Source: Paramarasmius palmivorus
Taxonomy: Eukaryota; Basidiomycota; Agaricomycetes; Agaricales; Marasmiaceae
Assembly: GCA_037176845.1 (NCBI GenBank)
Contig: JAYKXP010000004.1
Coordinates: 496,001 to 560,000, forward strand
Length of the DNA stretch: 64,000 nucleotides
Direction: 5' to 3'
The notes below the pieces were generated by a model. It was not told the DNA's origin. It saw nothing but the letters and a program-made list of their open reading frames with translations, and searched no databases. A program made the position numbers and the translations under genes. Each line of letters starts with the position of its first letter. The first letter of the stretch is position 1. Of the stretch, positions 1 through 12,143 are shown in pieces.

Positions 1-169
1 GCCCACAATCCACATCATGTGATCGCACTCACATCACTGTCACTGTTACTGTCACATCGTGACACTTGACTTTCTCGGATTCGTTCTCGCCTCGTTGAGG
101 CTACATCATGGATATTGCACAGCGAGAGCCCCACAGTGGAAACAGCTCGTTCTTTTCTTCCCTACTCCC

Positions 170-2402
170 ATGGCGCTGAACTATGTTCAGCCACAAGCTC
201 AGCATCAAGTAGAACCTTCATTCCAACTTTCTGAAGACGAATCATGGGACGAATTAGATGCAGACTCGCTAGATGAAACCAAGACCGAGTTATCCGAGTC
301 TCAGCTCCGGGAATTATATGACAACGAAGAAATAGAACGGTTCCTCACTCTCTTTGCTACTGTGAGTCCTTTGATCTTCCTATTCCAGAGGTCTTTGGAT
401 TGAATATTCAACTCTTAGAATGTCACGGAGGTCCAGATACCCAAGTCACCACCACCAGGAACACCTAGGACGGAAAACATACCCTCAAATTCAGACGGAA
501 GTCAAGCACCCATTGCAGAGGAATCCCAATCACTGAGCGAAAATATTGCACTTGTGGGTATTGTTTTTTTCGTTTTACTGATTCAATTCTCTTGAACTCT
601 GTATTTCAGAATTATCTGCTCCCGATCCTTCCACCATCGCCCCCTGACTACCCGTTCACCCTCGGACGCCTCAGACTTACCACCCAACGTCTCTACCTGT
701 CCACTGTCCCCGTCTATGGGCCTTTTCTACGTCGTTTAGTCAAACTCGCAACATGGGAAGACAAGAGTAAGAGTACCACATACTGCTCTGTAAGATTTTT
801 AGCGTATCTTCGTAGGAATTTGCACTCATGCTTTCCTAGATCTACTGGTTCCTATGGTACCACAACCTACTACTCCCATCGCTGATTCTTCGCGTCTTGT
901 ATTGCCTCGTGCGACGCCGACTACTGCCTTATCCGACTGCCTCTGAATTAAGACAACGGTTTGCTGAGATAGACAAAGCCGAAGAACTGGGTGACGAAGT
1001 TTCTGCCCGACTCGTCTCGTCTTCTGGATTCGGGTTGAAGGAGATGTGGAGACTAGCTCGCGTTTTCGCTAAGCCTTCTAAGCCTAAAAAGGCTGGGAAG
1101 GATAAAGGGAAAGAGAAGTCAAAGGGAAAGAAAGGAAAAGAGAAAGCACAACCAAGCGAGGAAGTGGATATTGAGGACGAAACTCAGCAACAAGACCACG
1201 ACGATAATCAGCCAGTTGGTGACGATAGGACGATTCTCGACGATCCCAAGGATACCCAGTGCGAACGAGATATAAAGCGTACGGCTCTTCATTCAGCTGT
1301 TGAAGTTGCAGATTTACACGAAAGGATACACAAGTGCGACTCATCTTTTCTGGTATTTGATATGATTCTGACAACTCTTTCTAGCCTCTTCATCTGGCGG
1401 CGACCTAGTGCCTCTCAAAATTACGGAATAGTATGTTTTCCTCGTTTAACTCAACCGCACCGGTTTCTAAAACACACGACAGCTCATATTTCTCATCTTT
1501 CTCACGACGTTGCTGCTCCCTGCTCAATATATAGCCAAACTGTTTTATTTCATCATCGGCGTCCTGTTTTGGCACGTCTCTCCAATCATCGCAGCGCTTC
1601 CTCGCGAGGATCGAAAGAGGCTGCCACCGATTCTCGCAGAAGTCCCGACAGACTCCGACTTTGCTATGGAGTTGATATCCCAACGTGTCGCTGCCGGGCA
1701 AGACGTCAGGCCACCGAGGCGGAGAAGGCAGAAAGCGAAGAAGGGCTCGCCACCACATGATCATTCGCCTGGGCCTTCGACAGAACGAGAGACTAACAGT
1801 CGATCTCAGTCGCCAGGGATGAAGAACTGGTCCGAGGTAGACAAGAGGATTGACTGGAAGAAGTGGGGTGACCGAGCTGCAATTGGCAAAGCATGGGCCG
1901 TTGATAAGAGACTGTTCGGTAACAAAGACGTATGCAAAGCCTTCTTGCCTTGTTTGCTCATAATTCTAACGCTGCTGGTAGACATGGCCACAAGAATCAA
2001 ATCTACCTCAGTCTCCGTTAGTACCACCACCAGCAACTGCCATGGGGCGTCCAAATTCTCCAGTTGAGACGCACAGTACGTGTTCAAGCATCTTGTTAGG
2101 TACTCGTACTAACGCACAAGTTAGCATTCCCATGTCATCACACGACTGCACCTGGGTTGATTACGCTCTCGCCCAGCATGTTCTACTTCACTCCGATCAT
2201 GTCCGTGAACCCCAAGGTCGCTTTCCCGATGAACTATGTTGTCTCTGTGAAGAAGGCAGGGCTGCTCAAAGGGGTGTCTGTAAAGTGGTGTGACCCGAAA
2301 GATAACCAGGAACACGAAGAGGTGTTTAAATGGGTTGGTGGCCGTGATGAGTTGTTTGCAAGATTGGTTGGGACTGATGCGAGGAAGTGGATAGCTGCTT
2401 GA
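170..2402 (+). CDS. GRAM-domain membrane protein, GRAMD4-like
   Basis: Joined exons (about 170-361, 419-553, 610-789, 840-1333, 1385-1430, 1483-1929, 1982-2075, 2125-2402) give one continuous protein. It has an acidic N-terminus, a first hydrophobic stretch (IYWFLWYHNLLLPSLILRVL), a Lys/Glu-rich charged linker, a second hydrophobic block (LLLPAQYIAKLFYFIIGVLF) and a C-terminal GRAM/PH-like domain beginning APGLITLSPSMFYFTP and ending KWIAA. This order of membrane hairpins followed by GRAM resembles GRAMD4-type proteins, which act at organelle membranes; GRAM domains usually bind phosphoinositides or other membrane lipids. The start is the ATG at 170, the first in frame before the acidic region. 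The family is inferred from domain order and motif feel; substrate and location are unknown. Intron 789/840 is the least certain splice. Confidence 0.75.
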
Positions 2403-5400
2403 GCTGTGCAGATTATGATTTCAACATACACGGACATCTATGTACCATATCTAATGCTTAAGCTTTCCAATGTATTATGTATGCTTGAGAGCAAGAAATT
2501 GTGACCAGCAGACCCCAATAACACAGCTGAGCGCACCAAACCACTTCAAGTATATCCAAGTTTTCTACTCTATAAACATCTGGCAGACATTGACTACATA
2601 TGTATAGATCAATACGCAAGTTACTAAAGGCAACTTGCATGCAGCTCCCCAAAAGAGAATCGTTCGAACCACAATTCCTCAACGTTTCCATTTGCTATAT
2701 CCTGCAACACTTCAAAAGAAGCGCCGCATAGAACACCGCAAAAGGATAGCGAGAAAAAGCGAATCCTCCGAAGAGAATTCCCCTGACGACACAAGCCGGT
2801 ACTGCAATGGCAAGGTCATCGTGCCTCCGAGTTGCAAGCAGAGCTCGAAGGACGGGGGCGGCAAAAATTGTATAACCTTCAATAATGGCGGTGCCATTAT
2901 ACAAGAGGTTAATCTTGTAAGAACAGATACTACACTTGATCTAAGCCAAAAGGCCAGAGTGGTAAGGAATCACAATGTTGGGGCGCTGCTTTTATACTTT
3001 TCCGTCTGCGCACGGGCCATGTGTTGATGGCGCACGGACCAGGCTGGGCGCCTATACGACACCCAACACATGTACAGGGCAAACTGGTAAATTTCATCCA
3101 AGGTAGCAGGGTGAACAGGTGCGATGATTTTACAGAACAGAATGCATTAGACGTCTGAACAATAATGATGCTGCAACATATTTGGCTACTACTCCCATCC
3201 CATAAACTCAGAACCCTCAACGTCACTACCCTTCGTATACCGAGCACTGCGTAAACCAGTCAGAAGCTCCCAGCGTAGAGTATATAGAGTAAAGTAGAAC
3301 TCACTTGTGATATCCATCACCTCCTCTTCAAGGTACATGTTCAAGAGCTCCCGAAGGAGCGAAAAAGGTTCCAAAAATTAGGCGAACGGCTTCGCGGGCA
3401 TATAACCCGGAGAGGCCCATCTCATCTCATACCCAATCCGTCGCTCCGAAAAGCTAGGGATGCGGTGTACAGATGTAGATTTCGCAAAATCAACTCTCCA
3501 GCATCTATCAACGATAGAATGGAGAGGTCAGACGCCGTGGCATCTGTCTAGTAACCAATCGCCCACACCTTCCGACCAGTCCGAAGACCGATACAAGACG
3601 ATGTAGAACAGAATGGGTCCTAGTTGCAAGCACACACCATCATCGAGACACTGTGGCAGTCAGAGAGCGGGCCGAGACCCTCAATCCTATGACCAAGCAG
3701 CGACGGAGATGCCGATGCTTGCAAACGTGGAACGTAGAACGTTAACGTGTCTCTGGTAACTGGTCTTTGGTAACATTGGTATGATCTTTGGTATGGTTTG
3801 GTCTCGTGTTTCCACGGTTGCATGATATATAGCTGTAGACAGCCAAACGAAGATGTTATACGCATCGGGTCCCAAAGGCAAGACGTAGCCGCGCAATTGT
3901 TGGCATGCACGAGGGCGAACCGATAAACGTCCTCATCGGAAGGATGCGAGCCGTCCTCGTTGTCGCCAAGCCTAGTCCGCCCAAGATCTCCTATTATCGC
4001 GCTGATATTTAGATATGCAGATAGCAATAGCCATGACGTCCAAATGCAGATAGTTATCTCTGGTTGTCCAGGTCAGGTCATCCCATAGAATCTCGAACGG
4101 TACAGAGCACCAGTTCAGCAGAGAGAACAAGACCCTGCTGCACATCCTAAAACGCGCAGTAGACGCCATCGATAGACAGAATGTCATCCTCGTATGAACG
4201 CCAATCAGGGTCCGCCTCAAAGCCTCCCTGTCCTTGGTGATATTGTGTACATGCTGGTTGGCAGTGTCCGGTAACATAGTGAGTGTCACTTCGCAAGCAC
4301 TTGAACTGGAACACTTCTCGGGTCTGGAACTCGAAACATGGAACTGGCAACTGACGTTGATAACTGGAACCGGGACCGCTGTTTTCAGTGATCAGATGGG
4401 GAAAGAAGACTCCGACTTTATCTTTGTGCCCAAGCCTAGGCTCCGCCGCATCTCCTACGAGGCACGAAAGGGTTGCACCGATAGTATTGCTACCTCGTGT
4501 GGCCCATCGAAGTCCGACAAGGGCGAAACGTGCGAAAATCTAGTCTTTGTTATGCCAGCAAAAGGAATGCGATGTGAAAGTCGTCTCGTGTAAACTCGTC
4601 TCGTTGACGTCGTGTTTGTTGAATAGTGACCTGCCAAGATTCGTCTTTCGCCTTTACCCCCAGTGCTAGGCTTCGCCGTCCATCAGAAAAGAGAGACGGT
4701 GGGAAGAACGATAGATGGGATCCTCGTTTACTTCCCTGACAAAGTCCGCCCTGGGAGAACCGTAGTAACATGAATGATGAGAACTCGGATAGCGGCGCTT
4801 CAATCCATATAATGGCCCGGGGAAAGCAGGAAATGTACAGCGATGTCGACTGTTCGCGTGATTGGACAAAAGCCGACGTTGAATAGCATGTTGGTAGTGT
4901 ATGGCAGCAGCAATGCGGTTTAGATGTGCGACGGGCGCAATAGCAGCGAAGATACAGAAAGTATGCTGGTGAACATGTAGCAGACGGAATGCAGGATAGG
5001 ACATGGAAGGATCGGCGGTGAGGGGAGACCGTCATAGAGGTCGCTGCGAGTGTGAACAGGCGAAACTGCGGATGGAGAGGCGAGGCCTTATCCGGTTATG
5101 CCAAACTCGGTGAGGATGCGATGGACTGAAGTCTTCCTCGTACGCATGTCCTCCTGTCCTGAACCTGATAGCTGTCGCATAGTAGTCCAATGAAAGCCGT
5201 TAAACTGTGAAAAGTTCAAAGAGACTGCATCTGCCTTTTGGGTATGGGGTTGTGACGGTCGCACCTGTATATGAGGCACGAGACAGATAACGAGAGTTCA
5301 CTGTGCAAAGAACCTCGCCTATCCTGTTCCGGTCATCCCCAATACCAAACGATAACGGTCTGTGAAGGGCTTGTGGGTGGGCATCGTCCTGACTTCTGGG

Positions 5401-5648
5401 GGGTACAGTGGGTGAAAAGAGAAGAGAGCTCCGGGTCTACCCCTGTATTCTGGCCTACTGGCTTATATAGACCTCACACAGCCTCGTTTCCGGTGAGTCA
5501 AATGACTCCTGTCTCGATCGGCCTGTCGTCTACTGACACAGACTGACACTTGTTTGAAGATTGATTGCATTAAAGGTATCGGCGTAAGAACATATATACT
5601 ATCAGATCGGATATCTCCAAAACAGAGCAGTTTACACTTTCATTATAA
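2403..5648. other. Gene-poor 3.2-kb stretch
   Basis: No intact gene could be assembled here on either strand. Open frames are short, lack recognisable motifs and overlap one another in different frames. The minus strand carries coding-like text interrupted by stops (listed separately at 3189-3620), and more such text lies around 3850-4000 and 4550-5035, where stop-broken hydrophobic reading suggests a decayed membrane protein. Related short strings built on gcctagg/ctaggcttcgcc recur near 3970, 4430 and 4665. This is the largest gene-free part of an otherwise compact window. Confidence 0.5.
3189..3620 (-). pseudogene. Decayed gene fragment with an in-frame stop
   Basis: Reading the minus strand, an acceptor-like site near 3620 leads into GPILFYIVLYRSSDWSEG. 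After a plausible intron a second exon reads CWRVDFAKSTSVHRIPS and continues to ...WASPGYMPAKPFA, where a TAA stop occurs. The same frame then resumes directly with FLEPFSLLRELLNMYLEEEV up to a donor-like gtgagt. Coding-like text on both sides of one stop in one frame suggests recent loss of function, or a C-terminal exon whose splice I misread. I do not recognise the family. Upstream minus-strand text near 3900-3980 (DEDVYRFALVHANNC) may belong to the same former gene. The call is tentative. Confidence 0.3.
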
Positions 5649-7791
5649 CTAATCGTTTGACGCAGGCGGAAGTGATGCAACTCTGGAGTCCAACTGAGAA
5701 TTCGAAAAGGTGATGTTGCGTTCCACGGGTATATTGTTCCGTCCATCCACAACCTCAGTCCCTTCCAGAAGGGCATAGGCTGTCTCTAAAAACCACATAT
5801 TCTGCTTGATAAAGTGAACGACGATCGTGCCACCCACACGATGGCCTTCATATCTCGTTCGTCGATCCTCTCGTTGCTCCCAGGCATGTTCAGGGCCTGA
5901 GGGGGTATCTATGAATCGATGTTGAGACCTGAGCACAACGGAGCAACATGTATGAATACCTTCGCGCAGTTTAGACATCTCGCTTCCCTCTACCAATGCT
6001 TCGATGCTTTGCTCCAGATTCAGGTTGGGCACTGGAGGGGTATAACGCACGTGGAATGTCGATACGCTAGAGTATGCCCACGAGGGTGGCGTCGGTCCAA
6101 GCTCGGTCCCTGGTGCTGGCTCAAGTACTCGTTGATCCTCAGACGGTTTGCTGAAGGCAGAGGCCATGCTGCGTTTCACGCGGCTGACCTCGGATGGAAA
6201 CAAGAATCCATGAGAGTAACTATATTGAATCACAAAATGAGAACCAGGACGCACGAATCCAAAGTGTTAACTTACACAGTGCCTGCTCTGGGGTGGTCGT
6301 AGATCCAGCAACGTTCGCTAACCCATCGTACTAAGTGGGCTTTGTGGTGTATTTTCATCCATTTAGCGGTTTGCTTGTCTTCCTTGCCTTTCGTCAGGTG
6401 TCTGACTGCGGGATCATTGGAGACATAGTCCACAAGATTCCAGCTTAGAGCATAAAGCTCCCCAGCCATAAACCTATGCAACCTATTGGTGACGAGATAT
6501 CCCCAATAGATCATGGGATCTTCGGCAGCGGATTTGGTCGGTGATGAACTCGACGCGTCCGGCTTTGTGTGAAGCTCCAATCGTAGCCTCGCTTCAAGCT
6601 CAGCGAGCATAACGAAGGCATCGTCATCCATTTTGACCACAAAGTCAGGACGAACCCAATCTCTCGTTGATAGACCATCTCTTGGCATGGGGTCGTGGGC
6701 AGCCAGTTTTGGGGCATGCTTTTGTTCGTCTGAATACGAGAACTTGGGGGGTGGGACTTTGGACTCCACCATAATTGGCGGTACCCAAGCGTCGGCCGCG
6801 GCCCAGGTGAAGAATGCGTGAGTTTTGCCGTCGTTCATGTTCTCCCGCATAGGAAGGATGATAATGTCGTTATACTCTGCAACCATCATGGTGAATACCA
6901 CATTAGGCGTTGGGATAATTGATTGCGTACCTTCGATTTCTAGAGCAACACGACGCTCCCAGTCCTTCCTGGGTTGCCCCAAAATGAATCGCACTACCGT
7001 TCTCGACGTCCCTGCACCTCCATCACCAGTTCCGGCTCCGATTCTGCTGCGCGGATGTGATGCCCATGTTGACCGGACCAGCGCTCGACGTTCGTAAGCG
7101 GAGTCGGTAGAGAAGACGCCAACAAACACTCCCGCGGGCGGAAGCTCGTCTAGTTCCTTGTGGGGGAACGCCGGTGTGAAGGTGCCCCAAGTGTAGTTGT
7201 GGTAGGGATCTGAGTAGAGCCCTGGGTCATGTATGTCCGGAGGTGAGTTCATCCAGGGCATAGAGCAGTATCCCCGCCATGGTAAGGGCTCCTTATCAGG
7301 GTTGAGGATGTACATTAGGAAAATGGTTAGGAGAACGGCGAAAAGTGTGAATGCAACAAGGCTTAGAATCTGTTAAATTCGCTGTCAGCGAGATGATCTA
7401 GTATATTCAACACCAAACTCACTATAGATGTGGGCTGCCTTGGAAAGAGTGGATGTCTCACGAGCCTCCTCGTCCACTTTTTTATTAACCTCCAGATTCT
7501 TCCCTCAGTTGCTCGCTGTCGTCGCGGTGGCTGCCACCATCTCCTGTTCTCTTCTCTCCACCAAGGATCTGGTTGTCGAGTGAGTAGACCGTGCGATTCG
7601 CCCTCCACATCAGCAGACAAAGAGTGTGAAGAAGTATGTCGGCGAGTCGGCGAAGCAGAGCGCGACGAGCTGGATGAGTTTCCAACGGGTGCAGCGCCGA
7701 GTCTAATTTGTTGCACAGTATCTGTCGAATCTAGACTGTCTGTGCTTTCGTATCCATCTGAAGACTGTAAGGAATGTCGGTCAAAGGACAT
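5649..7791 (-). CDS. GT31-like galactosyltransferase-family protein, type II membrane
   Basis: Three exons join: N-terminal (7791-about 7430), central (about 7372-6295) and C-terminal (about 6224-5649). The protein has a Ser-rich cytosolic N-terminus, a single membrane anchor (ILSLVAFTLFAVLLTIFLMY), then a lumenal domain. Motifs typical of beta-1,3-glycosyltransferase family 31 are visible: FVGVFSTDSAYERRALVRST near the start, the metal-binding acidic run in DFVVKMDDDAFV, and a downstream YWGYLVTNRLHRFMAGELY-like block. This predicts a Golgi enzyme adding a sugar from a nucleotide donor to glycoproteins or glycolipids. The splice at 6295/6224 leads to VYSHGFLFPSEVSR, which reads smoothly. Acceptor and sugar cannot be told from sequence. 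Confidence 0.8.
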
Positions 7792-7990
7792 GCTAAGAAG
7801 CGAGGGTGAGAGGAAAGGAGGACGGCGTGAGCGCCAATATTTGAGCTGTGCATGGCAACTTCGTTGGGTACGCGCTAAAAAATCAGTGGCAGTACATTAT
7901 TGCCGGCTCGCAGTCGCCGCCCAAGATATTCTTAATTCCTCTTCATTCAGTACAATTTGACATGATTCATAACAAATTCCAGCTTGAAAA

Positions 7991-9430
7991 TTAAACCAAT
8001 CCTTCCGCATAGACCTTCTTCCAGCTCTGCCTCTCCTTCATGGTGTCCCACAGGTACGCAAGCTTACTTCGGCTTACTGGACGGTTTCCTGAGTCCATCC
8101 GCATGAGATCGACTGGAAGGACAACCCGAGGAAGTTTATATCCACCTCCAATATACTCTTCCACCTTTCCAAGCACGGTATTCCCATCGTCGCTTGCCGT
8201 AGCACCAGTCAATTTCGCGATTCTTGCCAACCACGCAACTAAATGCAAATCCGCAATCGAGACTTGCTCGCCTAAAATTCGGATCCAGGGTTAATCTCGA
8301 GGGTTGTCGGATAATCAGGAGAGGCACCCACCGAGAGCGAATGGACCGATGACTTCGTCGTTCAACTTGTTCAAAACCTTGGGCAAACCGGTTTCCCATG
8401 CTGCTTTGGCCACGTTGAAATACTCTGTTCGTTTCTCCTGCGCTTCCTGATCCAGTTCGGATGACGGTTTGCTAGCAAACTCGAACACGGCCAACAAGGT
8501 CTCAACAGCACCTTTCTTGGTTCGCCAGAAGACTTTGGTCTTCTCCGAGACAATGATGTTGTCACTTTCAGCTTCTGATAAATGATGGGAGAGCGCCTGG
8601 TGTTTGCCCTGTAACGATGGAGTAATGATCGCAGCAAGGTCCTTCAACGACGCGTCATCACGAGCGCTCATGTAGAAGAGCGAGTTGGGATCTGCAGCTT
8701 CGGAATGGACTTCCTCTACGATGATCTTGGATGCCGTGGCGAATGCTATAGTAGCGGGAGCTAATGATGGCGCTGGAGCATCGGAAGTCGTGTGGGTACG
8801 CGAGAGTGGTGACCGTGACTTGTCCAAAAATTCAATGATGTCCTGGTGCGAATTAGAACCTGTGTGAAGTGTCGAAGATTCAGCACACCTTGCTTTCGGT
8901 AATTGCCTTGTATCGACTCTCTACTTCTTCCGATAGCGTCTTCTGCAAAGGAACAACCAGTGTAGGTACGGTGGCTGAAGTATTTGGTTGTCAGCGAAGC
9001 TACGTATGCGGGAAAACGAAGGCGAGCTAAACCCTTTGGATTCAATCGAAGGAATTGTGGTCCATAATTCTCGCCTTTTGCTATTTGGGCGGTGTTAGTG
9101 GCAATAAGATGATCCGTACGTGAACAAGCTCACCGAGGTCAACAATCTTCAGATCCAGTTCATCCTCTCCGTAGCCTTTCTCTGCCCTAGATTGATTATA
9201 TCAAGACTATTCATGCAATTAAGGATTGAGAAATGATCGCACAGTGCAAGGCGAGCTGATCTTTGCGTGAGCAAGGGCGGGGGTAGATTAGTGAACTGAC
9301 GACGCACCAGAACAAGACCAAACGGATTCTGGGCTATAGTATAGAACAGCTAGCAATGATACAAGTCAGATATGCCTCGATACCTTGAACATTTGAGAAA
9401 AAAAATACCTTTGGGAATATGCGTCGACAT
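7991..9430 (-). CDS. Glutathione S-transferase family protein
   Basis: Multi-exon gene read from ATG at 9430 (MSTHIPKGIFFLKC) through small exons LFYTIAQNPFGLVLVRRQFT, ALAEKGYGEDELDLKIVDL, KGENYGPQFLRLNPKG and TVPTLVVPLQKTLSEEVESR to a long helical C-terminal exon from about 8840. The N-terminal half has the thioredoxin-fold layout of GSTs, including the LNPKGTVPTL motif whose Pro corresponds to the conserved cis-proline, and the C-terminal half ends DTMKERQSWKKVYAEGLV. It probably conjugates or reduces with glutathione. The N-terminus (residues 1-15) lies before an intron and is less secure. The class within GSTs cannot be assigned here. Confidence 0.75.
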
Positions 9431-9920
9431 GATTGTTGGTAAACAAGCTTAAGTGCGGGGTAGGACTGCCCCGCGCCATGAAATCTGGATCGATGTGACG
9501 TAGTGCAATCAACAGTGACCGGGTCCTTGAAGGTCCTTTTGCGGCCTACATTCGTGGGCAAGAGTGGGGCAGTCTAGCCAGCAGACTGCTGGAGCCTCGC
9601 TGTAGCTGTGCCGTAGTCATCATTCTGGTAAGAGTCAAGAGGTGCCCAAGATGGTAAAGCTCCACTTGTCCACGAAAAAATTCAAAAGTCTTTAAACATT
9701 CTTTGATACAGAATTAGAAACGTCCAATCAGCAACATTATAATAAGCTTACTTTCGAGAAAATATTTCAAGATACTCGACCAGCTCAGGTCATGCTCGCA
9801 GCTCAAATTTTCAATTGCCTAACTGGGAATAGAACTTGGTGGAAATTTCGAACACGAGTTTAGCGCGCTATTTCTTTACCTCAGGCGCTAATAGCTGTTC
9901 CATCTCTTTCTCCCTCTTCC
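9431..9920. promoter_or_regulatory. Divergent intergenic region, GST (-) and SGT1 (+)
   Basis: These 490 bases lie between the two start codons. No further gene is seen. The SGT1-proximal 60 bases are rich in pyrimidines (ctctttctccctcttcc just before its ATG), as is common upstream of fungal starts. Confidence 0.4.
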
Positions 9921-10681
9921 ATGACTACAGTAAGGTGGCACAATTCCAAAACCTCTTCACGCAAAGCTCCCGGTCTCTGATCTCTATTCTAGACACGAAT
10001 ACTACGAAACCGACGAGCGAGTCACCGTCTCCGTCTTTGATCGCGGTGCAGATCCATCCCAGGTCAACGTAAAGTTTGAAGACAGGAAGGTGAGAAGCAT
10101 AGATATCTCCCCTCATGGACGAAAGATTCTAACCGTCTTTAGGTTACTTATACCCATGGTGACAAGGCTCTCGTCCTCGAACCACTCAAGGGTCAGATCA
10201 GACCCGACACCTCTGATTTCACTGTAGGCAAAGTGAAAGTCGAGCTTCGCCTACAGAAAGCTGTTCAGGGCAGGTGGGGCGGTCTAATTGGTGATGCTCC
10301 TGACCGTGAGTACCTTGATCGCGTCGAATAGCGTACTTACACTCACGATCTTGCTATCCATTAGCCCTTGCTAACTCGGCTGCTACTACCTCATCCACCG
10401 CCAGAAAGCAACAGAAGAACTGGGACGGAATCTCTACCGAAATTCTCTCTTCCGAAAAGGAAAAGACCATGGATGAAGACCCCAATGTCGGTGGCGATAG
10501 TGCTGTCAACCCCTTCTTCCAGAAGCTTTTCGCCGACGCGGACGAAGATACCAAGCGTGCAATGATGAAGAGCTACGTGGAGAGCGGAGGCACTACTTTG
10601 AGCACGAATTGGGAAGAAGTCAAGAAGAGTCGCGTCGAAGTCAAGCCTCCTGAAGGTGCCGAGTGGAAACAATGGGGTTGA
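9921..10681 (+). CDS. SGT1: SGT1-like co-chaperone (CS and SGS domains)
   Basis: The first exon is only MTTVR (9921-9934), spliced to HEYYETDERVTVSVFD. A CS domain follows (VNVKFEDRK, VTYTHGDKALVLEPLKGQIR) and then a typical SGS domain (MDEDPNVGGDSAVNPFFQKLFADADEDTKRAMMKSYVESGGTTLS, shown here by its first and last parts as one block at 10469-10612). It ends GAEWKQWG. SGT1 works with Hsp90 and SCF/kinetochore or immune-type complexes; CS binds Hsp90 and SGS binds Hsp70-type and LRR clients. No TPR region is encoded before the CS domain, so the protein is shorter than the three-domain SGT1 of yeast and plants. The tiny first exon is set by the need to restore frame and could be wrong. Confidence 0.88.
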
Positions 10682-10890
10682 TTGACTGATGCTGGACATT
10701 TTTACTGTATTTTCTAGTTTTTTGCTTCATGTTTTTGTTGCTTTCGTGTTGGTCGCAATGGTAGTTCGATTTGTTGTCACAAAGTCGTATTGTTGTACAT
10801 AAGGCACTCAAATGCAAGGCATTTTCCGAAGAAGCACATTTCCCCCTGTACTGTGTACAACCTTTTGCAACGCTTCTGTTTTCAACACTC

Positions 10891-11555
10891 ATGTCACGTC
10901 TGACTCTCATTGTCGCTTCGACCAAAAACAATGGAATCGGTCACCAATCGCGTCTACCGTGGCGCCTTCCCAAGGAGATGGCTTATTTCGCGCGAGTCAC
11001 ATCGAACGCACCAGAAGGAAAACGCAACGCTGTGATAATGGGTCGTAATACATGGGAGAGCATTCCTACAAAGTTCAGACCTCTGGCAAAGAGGGCGAAC
11101 CTTGTAATTAGCCGGAACAAAGACTATTCTTTGTGAGCGTCGCGTGGATTTTCATTTGAGATTTTTCGACTAATTCTAGTCTCGCAAGAACATCGCAAGA
11201 GACAGCACCTGCATATCTCGATACAAGTTTCGAGGATTCTTTAGAGCGTCTCAAGAGCAACTCGGAATCAATCCACAAAGCGTTCATCATAGGAGGAGCA
11301 ACGATATACTCTGCTGCCCTCAATCTGCCCCCAAGTAATGCACTTGGGTTTGTCGACCGCGTCCTCCTCACCCGTATTCTATCACCTGAATTTGAGGAGT
11401 GTGACGTGTTCATGCCGGATTTCATGAAAAGTGGAGACTGGAAAAGGGTTTCGCACGACGACTTGTGTAAATGGGTCGGATTCGATGTCCCAGAGGGTGT
11501 GCAGGAAGAAAACGGAGTACAATATGAGTTTCAGCTGTGGGCTCGCGAGCCATAA
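10891..11555 (+). CDS. DFR1: Dihydrofolate reductase
   Basis: Two exons (10891-11133 and about 11181-11555). The protein starts [17 protein letters not shown] and carries the DHFR signatures [12 protein letters not shown] (substrate and nicotinamide site), [12 protein letters not shown] (NADPH-binding) and [14 protein letters not shown] (glycine pair of the cofactor loop). It ends [10 protein letters not shown]. It reduces dihydrofolate to tetrahydrofolate with NADPH for thymidylate and purine synthesis. Length (about 205 residues) fits fungal single-domain DHFR, not fused to thymidylate synthase. Its 3' end faces the bL36m gene, with 114 bases between the stops. The call is firm. Confidence 0.95.
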
Positions 11556-11669
11556 ATGTAAATGTAGCTTTTTTTGACCCATCTAGCTCTATTATTCCCA
11601 AACAATCCCGTCGTAATATCCGTGTATTTGTCGAGTAAAGTCGACATATGGAGCATGCTGCTGAGTTGA

Positions 11670-11967
11670 CTATCCTTGTCTCTGCATACGGACATGTAAG
11701 AGCACCGCAGAAATATACCAGATAACCACACACCTGTTTGTGCTTGGGGTTCTTGGAACACACGACATAGACTCTTCCCTTCCTCCTCACAACACTGCAG
11801 CCGTCGCACATGGGTTTGACAGAGGACCGAACTTTCATTCCTCGGGCAAGAAGGGTGGTAGGAGAAACCGTGTGCGGCTTCAAGAGACGTGCATGATGTG
11901 TAAAAGCAGAGCTACGACTGAGATTTGCCAGTAAAGGCCTGCTAGAGGCGAGCAGTGCTCGAAGCAT
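11670..11967 (-). CDS. RTC6: Mitochondrial large-subunit ribosomal protein bL36m
   Basis: Exon one (ATG at 11967) encodes a basic, serine-rich leader ([20 protein letters not shown]) that looks like a mitochondrial presequence. It is followed by the bL36 core [20 protein letters not shown] and [15 protein letters not shown]. An intron ends just before a last exon of four codons, RQG and stop, completing the standard KHKQRQG end of bL36. The Cys-x2-Cys and later Cys/His residues form the zinc-binding site of this family. The tiny last exon at about 11670-11681 is easy to miss; without it the frame reads on into unrelated sequence. It is divergent from the transporter gene. Confidence 0.93.
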
Positions 11968-12143
11968 TTTTTCGGTGACACGGAAAGGGTAGAAAGGGTA
12001 AAGGTGGCAGTGCCGCCGGTTCGGCGAAGCAGTTCCGAAGAGTATTTCTCTGCTTTCCCCACTACCTCCGTCAAGTTTTCATCTTTCCCCATCTCTTTCT
12101 TGCATCTGGCACCCAGATGCTCTCGGAATTTGCATATACTTAG

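Noticed and set aside
4234..4593. Plus-strand open frame of 119 codons
   Set aside because: No recognisable domain; composition resembles non-coding sequence and overlaps equally open minus-strand frames.
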